Assembly: GCA_963708855.1 (NCBI GenBank)
Contig: CAVPUM010000010.1
Span: 1-64,000 of the forward strand
Source of the DNA: CAIWHR01 sp963708855
GTDB taxonomy: Bacteria; Pseudomonadota; Gammaproteobacteria; Burkholderiales; Casimicrobiaceae
DNA: 64,000 nucleotides
Direction: 5' to 3'
Part shown: piece after piece, positions 35,827 to 44,613 of the stretch
Position numbering within the stretch: the stretch's first letter is position 1
Layout: every line of letters begins with the position of its first letter
The notes under the pieces: model-generated
Told to the model about the DNA's origin: nothing
Database searches by the model: none
What the model saw: only the letters and a program-made list of their open reading frames with translations
Translations under genes and position numbers: made by a program

Positions 35827-37479
35827 TTGATCGCCCGACTGCGCTTCGATTTCTGGACGCTGGTCATGGTCCTGGCGATCACCGTGCTCGGCGTGCTGCT
35901 GATCTGGCCGCTGTCCTCGATCTTCACCGCGAGCTTCATCGACAACTCGACGCGCGAACCCACGCTCGGCAATTACGCGCGGGTTCTCGGCCAGCCGTAC
36001 TTCCAGGCGGCGCTCGCCAACAGCCTCATCGTGGGCGTGGGCGGCATGCTGGGCGCGATGCTGCTCGGCGTGCCGCTGGCCGCGCTCACGGCGCGCTACG
36101 TGATCGTCGGGCGCGACTTCCTGGCGACCCTGGCCGTGCTCGCGCTGGTGTCGCCGCCGTTCATCGGCGCCTACGCCTGGATCATGATGCTCGGCCGCAA
36201 CGGCTTCGTGCGCCTGCCGCTGGAGGAGATCGGCATCGAGGTGCCGTCGATCTACGGATATTTCGGAATCATTCTGGTCTTCAGCCTCAAGTTCTACCCG
36301 TTCGTGTTCCTGCTCGCGTCGAGCAGCCTGCGCACCATCAATCCGTCGGTCGAGGAGGCGGCGGAAGGGCTCGGCGCCGGTCCCTGGCGGCGGTTCTTCG
36401 GCGTGACGCTGCCGCTGGTGTTTCCGGCGGTAAGCGCAGGGGCGCTGCTGACCTTCGTGCTATCCCTCGCCGACTTCGGCACGCCCGCGATCGTCGGCGG
36501 GAAGGTGCGCGTGCTGGCGACCACGGCCTACAACCTGTTCACCAGCGAAATGACCGGCAATCCGGGCCTCGCTTCCGCCACCAGCATCGTGCTGATCGCG
36601 CTGTCGCTGGTCGTCGTCGTGCTGCAGCGCGCTTCGGTGCGCCGGCGCAACGTTGCCGGCAATTTGATCCGCAAATCCGCGCCGAAGCAACTCGGGCCGC
36701 TGGCGTCGGTCGCCGCGCACGTCGTCTGCTACGCGATCGTGCTGGCGAGCAGCCTGCCCTCGCTCGTCGTCATGTACACGTCGTTTCGCAAGACCAGCGG
36801 TCCGGTGTTCAAGCCCGGCTACGGGTTGGACAGCTACGAGCGCATCCTGCGCGAAGTGCCGCAGGTCATCGGCAACAGTGCGACGTATTCGCTCATCTCG
36901 GTCGCTCTGATCGTCGTCCTCGGCTCGCTGATCGGCTATCTCGTCGCCCGGAGCGAATCCCGGGTCGCGGGTTTCCTCGACAGCGCCTTGTTCATTCCCT
37001 ACATCGTGCCGGGCGTGGTGCTGGGCCTGGCCTTCGTGGTCACGTTCAATGTGAAGCCCATCGAGATCACCGGTACCGCGACGATCATCGTGCTGATGCT
37101 GTTCATCCGCCGGCTGCCGTACTCCGTACGCTCCAGCGCGTCGATCCTGAAACAGATCCGGGGCAGCATCGAGGAGGCCGCCGTATCGCTCGGCGCCTCT
37201 CCCGCGCGCGCCTTCATGAAGATCACGCTGCCGCTGATGCTCCCGGGCATCGTGGCGGGCGCGCTGATGAGCTTCATCACCGCGATCAACGAGCTGTCGA
37301 GCTCGCTCATCCTCTACGTCGGCAGGACGATGACGATGCCGGTGCGCATCTACCTGTCCGTGCTCGACGGCGAGTTCGGCACGGCGGCGGCGCTGTCCAC
37401 GATCCTGCTGGTGGCCTCCGGGGCCGCGGTCTACGCGGTGTACTGGGTGTCGGGGCGCAACGAGAGCGCGTTCGTCTAG
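35827..37479 (+). CDS. ABC importer double permease (FbpB type)
   Basis: A 550-residue membrane protein made of two fused permease halves, with about twelve helices. Each half carries an EAA-type loop: SVEEAAEGLGAGPWRRFFGVTLP in the first (shown in part by EEAAEGLGAGPWRRFF) and SIEEAAVSLGASPARAFMK in the second. This is the FbpB arrangement of iron and phosphonate importers. I prefer the TTG at 35827 because AAGGGAG lies about 6 bases before it and hydrophobic sequence follows at once. A GTG at 35734 would overlap the ATPase gene and add 31 polar residues. Confidence 0.9.
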   Translation: MIARLRFDFWTLVMVLAITVLGVLLIWPLSSIFTASFIDNSTREPTLGNYARVLGQPYFQAALANSLIVGVGGMLGAMLLGVPLAALTARYVIVGRDFLATLAVLALVSPPFIGAYAWIMMLGRNGFVRLPLEEIGIEVPSIYGYFGIILVFSLKFYPFVFLLASSSLRTINPSVEEAAEGLGAGPWRRFFGVTLPLVFPAVSAGALLTFVLSLADFGTPAIVGGKVRVLATTAYNLFTSEMTGNPGLASATSIVLIALSLVVVVLQRASVRRRNVAGNLIRKSAPKQLGPLASVAAHVVCYAIVLASSLPSLVVMYTSFRKTSGPVFKPGYGLDSYERILREVPQVIGNSATYSLISVALIVVLGSLIGYLVARSESRVAGFLDSALFIPYIVPGVVLGLAFVVTFNVKPIEITGTATIIVLMLFIRRLPYSVRSSASILKQIRGSIEEAAVSLGASPARAFMKITLPLMLPGIVAGALMSFITAINELSSSLILYVGRTMTMPVRIYLSVLDGEFGTAAALSTILLVASGAAVYAVYWVSGRNESAFV

Positions 37480-37506
37480 CCGGCGCCGACGCGCCGACGT
37501 ACAACG

Positions 37507-37534
37507 TTGGGCATCGGGCGACGGAACCTATAGA
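37507..37534 (+). promoter_or_regulatory. candidate promoter of the carboxypeptidase gene
   Basis: TTGGGC (37507-37512) and TATAGA (37529-37534) are separated by 16 bases, in the 167-base gap before the M32 carboxypeptidase gene. Both boxes are moderate matches to a sigma-70 promoter. Confidence 0.35.
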
Positions 37535-37646
37535 ATCGCGTGCCGGACTGCCGGCCTCCCGGCGGATATCAATCGCGCCGAGGTCGGCGCCGATTCACGC
37601 CGCCTGCCCGAACCCTGCGTCCACACACCACAGAAGGCCGCCGTTG

Positions 37647-39158
37647 ATGACCCCAAGTGCCGAACTCGTCGAACTCAAGCAGCGCCTCCGGGAAATCAAC
37701 GACCTGCGCGGCGCCGAGGCGGTGCTGGGTTGGGACCAGGCCACCTACATGCCGCCGGGCGGGGCGGAAGCGCGCGGCCGTCAGCTGGCGCTCTTAAGCC
37801 GCATGGGACACGAGCGGCTCGCGGATCCGGCGGTCGGCCGGCTTCTCGATTCTCTCGCGCCGTGGGCAGAGGCGCAGGGCGCCGACTCGGACGCCGCGGC
37901 GCTCGTGCGGGTGACGCGCCGCGACTACGATCGCGCGACGCGGTTGCCGTCCGCATTCATCCAGCGCCTTAGCGAGCACACGGCGGCCAGCTACCACGCA
38001 TGGGAGCGCGCCCGGCCAGCCAACGACTTCGCCGCGGTGCGCCCGCTGCTCGAGACCACGGTCGAATTGAGCCGGGAGCTCGCCGCGTATTACACCGGCT
38101 ACGCGCATCCGTTCGACGCGCTCATCGACCTCGCGGAGGACGGCATGACCGTGGCGGCGGTGCGCTCGCTCTTCACCGAACTGCGCACCGGCCTGGTCCC
38201 GCTGATCGAGGCCATACGCGCTCGCCCGGAAACCGACGACCGCTGTCTTGCCGGCGATTTCCCGGAAGGTGCGCAGCGGGCGTTCGGCGAAACGGCGATC
38301 CGCGCCTTCGGCTACGACTACACGCGCGGCCGCCAGGACAAGACGGCGCACCCGTTCATGACCAAGCTCGGCCGCGGCGACGTGCGGATCACCACGCGGT
38401 ACCGCACCGACAACCTGTCCGACGGCCTGTTCTCCACGCTGCACGAAGCCGGACACGCGATGTACGAACAGGGGATCGACGACGGGCTCGACGGCACGCC
38501 GCTCTACACCGGCACGACGTCGGGGGTTCACGAAAGCCAGTCGCGGCTATGGGAGAACCTGGTGGGCCGCAGCCTGCCGTTCTGGCGGCATTGGTTCGGA
38601 CCGCTGCAGGCCGCGTTCCCCGGCGTGCTGGACGACGTGGACGTGGATACCTTTTATCGCGCGATCAACAAGGTGCGCCCGTCGCTGGTCCGCACCGAAG
38701 CCGACGAAGTCACCTACAACCTGCACGTCATGCTCCGCTTCGACCTCGAGCTCGCGCTGCTGGAGGGAACCCTCGAGGTGGCCGATCTGCCGGAAGCCTG
38801 GCGTGCCCGCGTGCAGGCCGACCTGGGGGTGAGTCCCCCGGACGACCGCGACGGGGCGCTGCAGGACGTGCACTGGTACGGCGGCATCGTCGGCGGTGCG
38901 TTCCAGAGCTACACGCTCGGCAATATCATGAGCGCGCAGTTCTTCGACGCGGCGCGGTGCGACCTCGGCGATCTCGATGGCCAGATCGGCGCCGGCCGGT
39001 ACGCGCCGCTGCGCGCGTGGCTGACCGACCGGATCTACCGCCACGGCCGCAAATTCACGGCACCGGAGATCGTGCAGCGCGCCACCGGAGCGCCGCTGTC
39101 GATCGCGCCGTATCTCGCCTACCTCAATACCAAGTACGGCGCGCTCTACGGGCTGTAG
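37647..39158 (+). CDS. M32 carboxypeptidase (carboxypeptidase Taq family)
   Basis: A 503-residue cytosolic metallo-carboxypeptidase. The zinc motif HEAGH is at residues 266-270 (STLHEAGHAMYEQG). Family segments DKTAHPFMTKLGRGDVRITTRY, seen as TAHPFMTKLGRGDVRITTRY, TTSGVHESQSRLWENLVGRS and NKVRPSLVRTEADEVTYNLH are intact. It removes C-terminal residues from peptides. The ATG at 37647 is used; a TTG directly before it is unlikely. The frame has no breaks. Confidence 0.94.
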   Translation: MTPSAELVELKQRLREINDLRGAEAVLGWDQATYMPPGGAEARGRQLALLSRMGHERLADPAVGRLLDSLAPWAEAQGADSDAAALVRVTRRDYDRATRLPSAFIQRLSEHTAASYHAWERARPANDFAAVRPLLETTVELSRELAAYYTGYAHPFDALIDLAEDGMTVAAVRSLFTELRTGLVPLIEAIRARPETDDRCLAGDFPEGAQRAFGETAIRAFGYDYTRGRQDKTAHPFMTKLGRGDVRITTRYRTDNLSDGLFSTLHEAGHAMYEQGIDDGLDGTPLYTGTTSGVHESQSRLWENLVGRSLPFWRHWFGPLQAAFPGVLDDVDVDTFYRAINKVRPSLVRTEADEVTYNLHVMLRFDLELALLEGTLEVADLPEAWRARVQADLGVSPPDDRDGALQDVHWYGGIVGGAFQSYTLGNIMSAQFFDAARCDLGDLDGQIGAGRYAPLRAWLTDRIYRHGRKFTAPEIVQRATGAPLSIAPYLAYLNTKYGALYGL

Positions 39159-39194
39159 AACCGGCGAGCGACGACCCCTGCTCAAGGAGCCTCC

Positions 39195-39497
39195 ATGATT
39201 CTCGAAGTCGCCGACATCCGCATCGCGCCCGGCCAGCAGGCCGCGTTCGACGAGGCCATCCAGCGCGGCATCGCCAGCGTGATCAGCCGCGCCCGGGGCT
39301 TCAGGGGCTGGAAGGTGAACAAGGGCATCGAAAGCCCGGAGCGCTACCTGCTGATGATCTTCTGGGACACGCTGGAAGATCACACCGTGGCCTTCCGCCA
39401 GGGGCCGCTGTTCGCCGAATGGCGCGCGATCGTCGGGCCCTTTTTCGCGGCGCCCCCGCACGTCGAGCACTTCACGCTGCTCGGCAAATCGGCGTAG
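39195..39497 (+). CDS. antibiotic biosynthesis monooxygenase (ABM) family protein
   Basis: A 100-residue ferredoxin-like-fold protein of the ABM/dimeric alpha-beta barrel type: MILEVADIRIAPGQQAAFDE, a helix, then RGFRGWKVNKGIESPERYLL and FWDTLEDHTVAFRQGPLFAE. Such small proteins include cofactor-free monooxygenases and heme-degrading or quinol-related enzymes; the substrate cannot be assigned. AAGGAG lies 7 bases before the ATG. It is 36 bases after the carboxypeptidase gene on the same strand. Confidence 0.85.
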   Translation: MILEVADIRIAPGQQAAFDEAIQRGIASVISRARGFRGWKVNKGIESPERYLLMIFWDTLEDHTVAFRQGPLFAEWRAIVGPFFAAPPHVEHFTLLGKSA

Positions 39498-39558
39498 GTC
39501 GGCACCTCATCGACGGTGAGGCCCGCCGGCCCGTTGCGCGGCGGGCTCGGCGCCGGCG

Positions 39559-40821
39559 CTAGCCGCCCGCGATCGTGAACAGCTCCTGCGGCTCGCGGAT
39601 GCCGCGCAGCGCGTGAAAGCCCACCGAGGTGAGGAGGCCGCCGCAGGTCACCGCCGCCTCGCGGAAGCTCTGCGACACCAGCACCTTTCGCTGCAGCGGC
39701 CGGCACATCCCTTCGATGCGGCTCGCCTCGTTCACCGCCGATCCCACGACCGTGAAATCGAGCCGCTCGCTGGCGCCGATGTTCCCGTAGAGCACCTCGC
39801 CCAGGTGCAGCGCGACGCCGAAGTCCAGCGTCTTCCTGCCGACGGCGCGGCGCTCGGCGTTCAAGCGCGGGAAGAACTCGAGCAGCTGCGAGGCAGCGGC
39901 CAGCGCGTCGACGCACACGGATTCTCGGCTGCGCTGCGCGAGGTCGAAGGTCGCCAGGAATCCGTCGCCGAGAAACTTCAGGATCTGGCCGCGATTATCG
40001 AGCACCGGGCGCGCCATGGCCTCCAGGTACGCGTCGAGAATCTCGACCAGCTCTTCCTGGGGCACCCGGCTCGCCACGCTCGAGAAGCCGCGCAAATCGC
40101 AGAACCAGATGACCGCCCGGATCCGTTGCACCGAGTGCCGGTCGATCTTGCCGGTGAGCACTTGCCCGCCGGCGTCGGCGCCGAGATAGGTTTCCAGCAG
40201 CGTGCGGGCGACGTCGAGCGTCGAACGCGACTTCACCGCCAGCGCGAGGTACGGCAGCGCGCCGGCCACCTGCTCCAGGTGCCCGTCGTCGAAGCCTCCC
40301 GGCACGTCGGTCGCGGCGGAGAAGAAGATGCCCTGCAGCGGGTCCGGGCGCGCCGGATCCTCGACGCCGACGTCGCCGCGCGGCAGCCGCGTGTCGCCGC
40401 CGTCGAAGCGGATCAGCCGCGCGACGTAATCGGTCATGCCCTCGGCGCGCAAGTCCGTGAGCACCGGAAAGTCGTCCGGCGCGCCGGTGTCGAGGCGGCG
40501 GCGCAGCCTCACCTCGCCGGTCCGGCGCAGCAGGTAGATCGGGCTCTTCAGGTAGCCCTCGCTCTCCTCCTCGCTGCGCCGGCGGGGAAACGCGTCGGTC
40601 GTCAGGCCGTCGGGCCGCCACAGGTAGCTGCGCGCGCCATGTCGAGGATGCAGGGTCCCCATCAGCATGTTGAACCGACGCGCGGGAAAGCCGGCGTCCA
40701 CCACGCGCCGGCAGAATCCGTCGACCTGTTCTTCGAGCGGCAAGCCGCGCAGCCCCCGATCGACGATCCACTCGGCGAAGCCGGCGAGGTCGAGGGTCGT
40801 TGACGGATGCGACGCCGTCAT
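39559..40821 (-). CDS. class III adenylate/guanylate cyclase coupled to a toxin-antitoxin pair
   Basis: A 420-residue soluble protein. The C-terminal class III cyclase domain (about 232-420) has both metal aspartates, D242 (FCDLRGFSS) and D286 (KFLGDGFLATF). Its purine-selecting pair is K282 and T357 (Lys/Thr is usual in bacterial adenylyl cyclases), and its transition-state residues are N364 and R368 (VNEASRIEG). All catalytic residues are therefore present. The N-terminal 230 residues have no transmembrane segment and no domain I can name; they are probably sensory. The ATG overlaps the RES toxin stop as ATGA, so the cyclase is the third gene of the Xre-RES operon. Confidence 0.88.
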   Translation of the reverse strand: MTASHPSTTLDLAGFAEWIVDRGLRGLPLEEQVDGFCRRVVDAGFPARRFNMLMGTLHPRHGARSYLWRPDGLTTDAFPRRRSEEESEGYLKSPIYLLRRTGEVRLRRRLDTGAPDDFPVLTDLRAEGMTDYVARLIRFDGGDTRLPRGDVGVEDPARPDPLQGIFFSAATDVPGGFDDGHLEQVAGALPYLALAVKSRSTLDVARTLLETYLGADAGGQVLTGKIDRHSVQRIRAVIWFCDLRGFSSVASRVPQEELVEILDAYLEAMARPVLDNRGQILKFLGDGFLATFDLAQRSRESVCVDALAAASQLLEFFPRLNAERRAVGRKTLDFGVALHLGEVLYGNIGASERLDFTVVGSAVNEASRIEGMCRPLQRKVLVSQSFREAAVTCGGLLTSVGFHALRGIREPQELFTIAGG

Positions 40822-41522
40822 GGTCGCGCCATCCAGGCCGTGGACAGTTCGTCGATGGCCACGATGCGGGTGCCGTCGAAATGGAATGCGTAGTGCGAGG
40901 ACTGGGTGCATGCGCCGAGAACCGGGGGCCGGAAGACCGCGGCGCAAAGCCCGCCCTCGTGGCGCACGCTGCGATACAGGACACCGTCCTTGCCGGCTTC
41001 GCGCCAGACGCGCCCCAGTCGCTGGCCTGGTGCGTAGTCATCCGGGAAATGGCATTCGGGGCGTTTTCGCACGTCGACGAGCTTCGCATCAAGATTGCTC
41101 AAGTACAAGCGCAGCTCCAGACGAATGGGGTCTTCGCTGGTCCGGCGCAGGAATCGCTCCTGGTGATAGCGGACCTCCGCCAACGCCGTGTCCAGCGTCC
41201 GGGCACAGTAGTAGACGCCGTAGCTGCCGTCCGAAAAGCGGCTGCCCTCGGCATTGAGATGCGTGAACGCCGCCATGATGGGCGTGGTTCCCGGGCCCGC
41301 GATGCGGTCTTTCACCGGAACGAGGTGCAGGTCGCCTGCCTCCTCGCGCAGCCGGTCGTTGGTCATGGCCTCGAGGGCGTAGACGGCCTCGAGGTCCTTC
41401 GCGTCGGCGACATGATCGAACAGCCCGACCGGAGGGAAACGGCTCGGCACCAGCCGATGACTCGGCCGCCAGACCGTGTGCAGCGTGCGAAGCGCCCTAG
41501 CTCCAGCCGCCGCGCTGGGCAT
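40818..41522 (-). CDS. RES-domain toxin
   Basis: A 234-residue protein of the RES family, toxins that deplete NAD+ in characterised systems. The N-terminal half reads TVWRPSHRLVPSRFPPVGLFD and the core is LNAEGSRFSDGSYGVYYCAR, then TALAEVRYHQERFL with the conserved Arg/Glu set. The C-terminus contains GKDGVLYRSVRHEGGLCAAVFRP, seen in part as GVLYRSVRHEGGLCAAVFRP. It starts inside the antitoxin gene (26-base overlap) and ends overlapping the cyclase start. The open-frame start at 41522 is near the expected start, but a later Met could be used. Confidence 0.88.
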   Translation of the reverse strand: MPSAAAGARALRTLHTVWRPSHRLVPSRFPPVGLFDHVADAKDLEAVYALEAMTNDRLREEAGDLHLVPVKDRIAGPGTTPIMAAFTHLNAEGSRFSDGSYGVYYCARTLDTALAEVRYHQERFLRRTSEDPIRLELRLYLSNLDAKLVDVRKRPECHFPDDYAPGQRLGRVWREAGKDGVLYRSVRHEGGLCAAVFRPPVLGACTQSSHYAFHFDGTRIVAIDELSTAWMARP

Positions 41523-41919
41523 CGAGGTATTGCCTCACGACGTACAGATCGGCGACGTTGCCCGAGAGCATGCGCTCGAGCGCCGGCTTGCCGCCGAACA
41601 GCGGGGCCGAGTTGGGCCGGCGAATCCACGCGTCGGCGGCATCCTTCTGCGGAAGCAGAATCTGCAGCGCCTTGTAGATGCCCAGCACATAGGACACCCG
41701 CTCGAGCGTGTCGCGCGACAGCCGGCCTTCGCCGTTTCGTTTCCAGAGAAAATAGGTGGAGCGCGGCGGGTCCCCCAGCATCCGGCGCGCTTCGTCGGGG
41801 CCGAGCTGCCACGCCTCGGCGATGCGAAAGAACGTCCGCAAGGCCGGGCCGCTGAGCTCCGCCGCCGACCACGTGCGCGGGGGTGTCGGTGCTTCCTTGC
41901 GTGCAGCCGCGGACACCAT
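41497..41919 (-). CDS. Xre/MbcA/ParS-type antitoxin
   Basis: A 140-residue antitoxin partner of RES toxins. The N-terminal helical DNA-binding region (about 20-85) contains RTFFRIAEAWQLGPDEARRM and RLSRDTLERVSYVLGIYKAL. The C-terminal toxin-binding domain (about 95-140) has the family pattern LFGGKPALERMLSGN and VVRQYLDAQRGGW. It binds and silences the RES toxin, and by family precedent represses its own promoter. The palindromes just upstream fit that role. It is the first gene of the operon. Confidence 0.9.
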   Translation of the reverse strand: MVSAAARKEAPTPPRTWSAAELSGPALRTFFRIAEAWQLGPDEARRMLGDPPRSTYFLWKRNGEGRLSRDTLERVSYVLGIYKALQILLPQKDAADAWIRRPNSAPLFGGKPALERMLSGNVADLYVVRQYLDAQRGGWS

Positions 41920-41933
41920 TCGTCGACCTTTGG

Positions 41934-41984
41934 TCCAGTACTGGAGGAACCTAGATATTTAGTCCAGTTCTGGACTATTGTCAA
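41934..41984 (-). promoter_or_regulatory. autoregulated promoter of the Xre-RES-cyclase operon
   Basis: On the minus strand a perfect -35 TTGACA (41979-41984) and a TAAATA -10 (41956-41961) are exactly 17 bases apart. A 16-base inverted repeat, AGTCCAGAACTGGACT (41961-41976), fills the spacer. A second palindrome, TCCAGTACTGGA (41934-41945), lies just downstream of the expected start of transcription. The two share the core TCCAG-x2-CTGGA, and their centres are 29 bases apart. Binding of the antitoxin here would block RNA polymerase. Confidence 0.8.
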
Positions 41985-42070
41985 GCGGATGCGCGACGCG
42001 CGGGTCCGGGCCGGCCGACCCTATGAATGAGAACGGTCATGTCCATGCCCGCTACCCGCGCAGCTCCGGA

Positions 42071-43588
42071 TCAGGTTCCGCAGAAGGTGCGGTAGCAGGC
42101 GGTCACGGCGGCGGGCGCCGGCTCGGCGTACGGGGCGAGTTCGCCGGTCTCGTCGCACGGTTGCCTGAGCGCGTCGAGCAGCCGTTCGAAGGGGGCAAGG
42201 TCGCCCTCGTCCGACGCGGCCGCCAGCGCCTCCTCGACACGGTGGTTGCGGGCAATCACCCTGGGATTGACGCCGCGCATCGCCCGGGCGCGCTCGATTC
42301 CGGCGATCGCCGAGCCATGTTGGGCGCGGCTGTCCTCGCTGGCGCAGCGCGCCCGCCATCGCGAGAGCCAGGCGTCGGGGGCGCGCGTGCCGGCGAACAG
42401 CGCGGAGAGCGGCGTTTCGTCACCGGCCGCAGCATCGGCCAGCCGGCGCCACCCGAGGGTGAAATCCACCCGCTCGGCATGAAGCAGGGTCAACCAGTCC
42501 GCGGCCAGCGCGGCATCGGCGCTGTCATCGTCCGGTTCGCCTCGACGCAGCCCGAGCTTGGCGCGCTGTCCGCGGAGCAGGTGCCGGCGATACTGCGCCG
42601 GGAACGCAGCAATGACCTCGGTGGCCATCGCGACAGCCTGCCCAGGGTCGTCGGACAGCAGGGGCAGAAGCGTTTCGGCCAGGCGCGTCAGGTTCCAGCA
42701 CGCGATGTCGGGCTGGTTGCCGAAGGCGTAGCGTCCGTGCCGATCGATGGAGCTGAACACCGTGGCGGGGTCGTAGGCCTCCATGAAGGCGCACGGCCCG
42801 TAATCGATCGTCTCGCCCGATATCGCCATGTTGTCGGTGTTCATCACGCCATGGATGAAGCCCACGTTCATCCACTGCGCGACAAGGGCAGCCTGGCGCT
42901 CGGCCACGGCCTGCAACAGCGCCAGGAACGGTTGCGCTGCGCCCGCGTGTGAAGGGTCGTGCCGCGCGATCGTGTACTCCGCCAGTTTGCGCAGCCGTTC
43001 CAGATCGCCGCGCGAGGCGAAGAATTCGAAGGTCCCGACCCGGATGTGGCTCGCCGCCACGCGTGTAAGCACGGCGCCGGGCAGCGCGTGCTCGCGGTAG
43101 ACCGGCTCGCCCGTCGCGGCGACCGCGAGGGCGCGGGTGGTGGGGATGCCCAGCGCGTGCATGGCCTCGCCGAGCAGCACTTCGCGCAGCATCGGCCCGA
43201 CGGCGGCCTTGCCATCGCCCCCGCGGGCGAACGGCGTGCGGCCCGAGCCCTTGAAGGCGATGTCGCGACGGCATCCCTGCCGGTCGATCACCTCGCCGAG
43301 CAGCAGTGCGCGGCCATCGCCGAGTTGCGACGAGAACCCGCCGAACTGATGGCCCGCATAGGCCTGCGCCAGCGGTTCGGCGCCGGCGGGCAGCGCGTTT
43401 CCGGTGAACGTCGCTGCCCCCGCAGGGCCGTCGAGCATCGCGACGTCGAGACCAAGCTCTGCCGCCAGCGAATGATTGAGGAACAGCAGCCTTGGCGCAG
43501 GCACGGCGGCGGGCCGCCACGGCACGTAGAGCCCCTCGAGCTCACGCGCGAACGAATTGTCGAAACGGAACGCGGCGACGGAATCCAT
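42071..43588 (-). CDS. selO: SelO/YdiU family protein adenylyltransferase (AMPylase pseudokinase)
   Basis: A 505-residue protein of the SelO family, which transfers AMP to protein hydroxyls and is linked to redox homeostasis. Visible motifs are AGHQFGGFSSQLGDGRALLL, FKGSGRTPFARGGDGKAAVG, EALGIP-like HALGIPTTRALA, GVMNTDNMAISG and DYGPCAFM. The C-terminus ends in TFCGT, as in bacterial SelO, with Cys and no selenocysteine. The gap of 90 bases to the operator of the toxin operon and 191 bases to the VOC gene suggests a single-gene unit. Confidence 0.93.
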   Translation of the reverse strand: MDSVAAFRFDNSFARELEGLYVPWRPAAVPAPRLLFLNHSLAAELGLDVAMLDGPAGAATFTGNALPAGAEPLAQAYAGHQFGGFSSQLGDGRALLLGEVIDRQGCRRDIAFKGSGRTPFARGGDGKAAVGPMLREVLLGEAMHALGIPTTRALAVAATGEPVYREHALPGAVLTRVAASHIRVGTFEFFASRGDLERLRKLAEYTIARHDPSHAGAAQPFLALLQAVAERQAALVAQWMNVGFIHGVMNTDNMAISGETIDYGPCAFMEAYDPATVFSSIDRHGRYAFGNQPDIACWNLTRLAETLLPLLSDDPGQAVAMATEVIAAFPAQYRRHLLRGQRAKLGLRRGEPDDDSADAALAADWLTLLHAERVDFTLGWRRLADAAAGDETPLSALFAGTRAPDAWLSRWRARCASEDSRAQHGSAIAGIERARAMRGVNPRVIARNHRVEEALAAASDEGDLAPFERLLDALRQPCDETGELAPYAEPAPAAVTACYRTFCGT

Positions 43589-43779
43589 CGGCTGGCAGGT
43601 TGGGGCGATCGTTCAGTTTGCCATACCGCGCCGGGCCCGGCTCTGCTGCCGGACGGGGACAGCGCGTTCGGCCTGAAGCTCGGCTGCTGCGCACGCCTCC
43701 GACTTCGCGTAGCCCACTTGCGGCGCACGACCACGCGCAACAAGCGGTAGCGCACCTGCGCCTGCAGCTGCTCGATGGC

Positions 43780-44160
43780 TCAGCCGTAGCAGAATACGTC
43801 GAGTTTGTTGCCATCCAAGTCACGGAAGTAGGCGGCGTAGAAGCCGTCGCCCCCCTCGGCGCGCGGTCCGGGAGGGCCTTCGTCGGTGCCCCCGAGTTCG
43901 AGTGCCTTCTTGTAGATTCGATCGACCGTGTCGCGCGAATCGACCCCGATGCCTGCCATCACGCCATTGCCCACCGTGGCCGGCCGCCCGTCGTAGGGCT
44001 TCATGATGCAGAGCATCGGCTTGTCCATTGATGCGGCCCAGGCTGAGCCGCGGTCGCCCAATTCCATCATGCGTGTGACGCCCATCTCAGCCAACAGAGC
44101 GTCATAGAACGACTGGGCGCGTGGCAAGTCGTTGGTGCCCAGAGTGACGTAGCCGATCAT
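43780..44160 (-). CDS. VOC (glyoxalase/bleomycin resistance-fold) family protein
   Basis: A 126-residue protein: MIGYVTLGTNDLPRAQSFYD at the start, ATVGNGVMAGIGVDSRDTVD in the middle and GFYAAYFRDLDGNKLDVFCY at the end, the typical VOC half-domain with C-terminal metal-type Glu/Asp region. The activity is unknown. AAGGAGA six bases before the ATG fixes the start. Confidence 0.88.
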   Translation of the reverse strand: MIGYVTLGTNDLPRAQSFYDALLAEMGVTRMMELGDRGSAWAASMDKPMLCIMKPYDGRPATVGNGVMAGIGVDSRDTVDRIYKKALELGGTDEGPPGPRAEGGDGFYAAYFRDLDGNKLDVFCYG

Positions 44161-44613
44161 CGGAATCTCCTTCAGGGTTGACGCTCGAATTTGAACATTG
44201 CCACGCTGGCGCGTAAATGGGGCAGCGCCGGCAGATCGGTGGAGCTGCCAACGTCCGCTTCGAACGTCGAGGCGCTACGGCCGGTCCTGGCCGGGTGCCG
44301 CCGACAGGCCGACGCCCGCATTCGGCAGAAGGCGACCCTTGTCGGCCACACGAAATTCCACGAAGCTGCCGTTCAACACGCGACCCAGCGGTCGTTGAGT
44401 TTCTCTCGGCCCTCGGCGGACGACATGGTTAGGGAACGGAGTAGCGGCGCGTTCGGCGCAAATGTCGCTTCGACGGACGCAGGCGCGGTTGCTTTGCCCG
44501 TCGTGAGCGTCTGCGCGCCGCCAGGGCACCGGGCGCGGCTGGCCGACGAGCGACCTCGTCACGGGTTTCGCCAGTCCATAAGCTGCGACGACGCATTGGC
44601 TTGCACCAACGAT
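44161..44613. other. 453-base gap without a recognised gene
   Basis: Open frames here do not resemble known proteins. The text contains Arg/Pro-rich translations in all frames and a few short GC-rich inverted stretches (around 44275-44320). It reads like relic or intergenic DNA between the VOC and DUF2189 genes. Confidence 0.4.
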
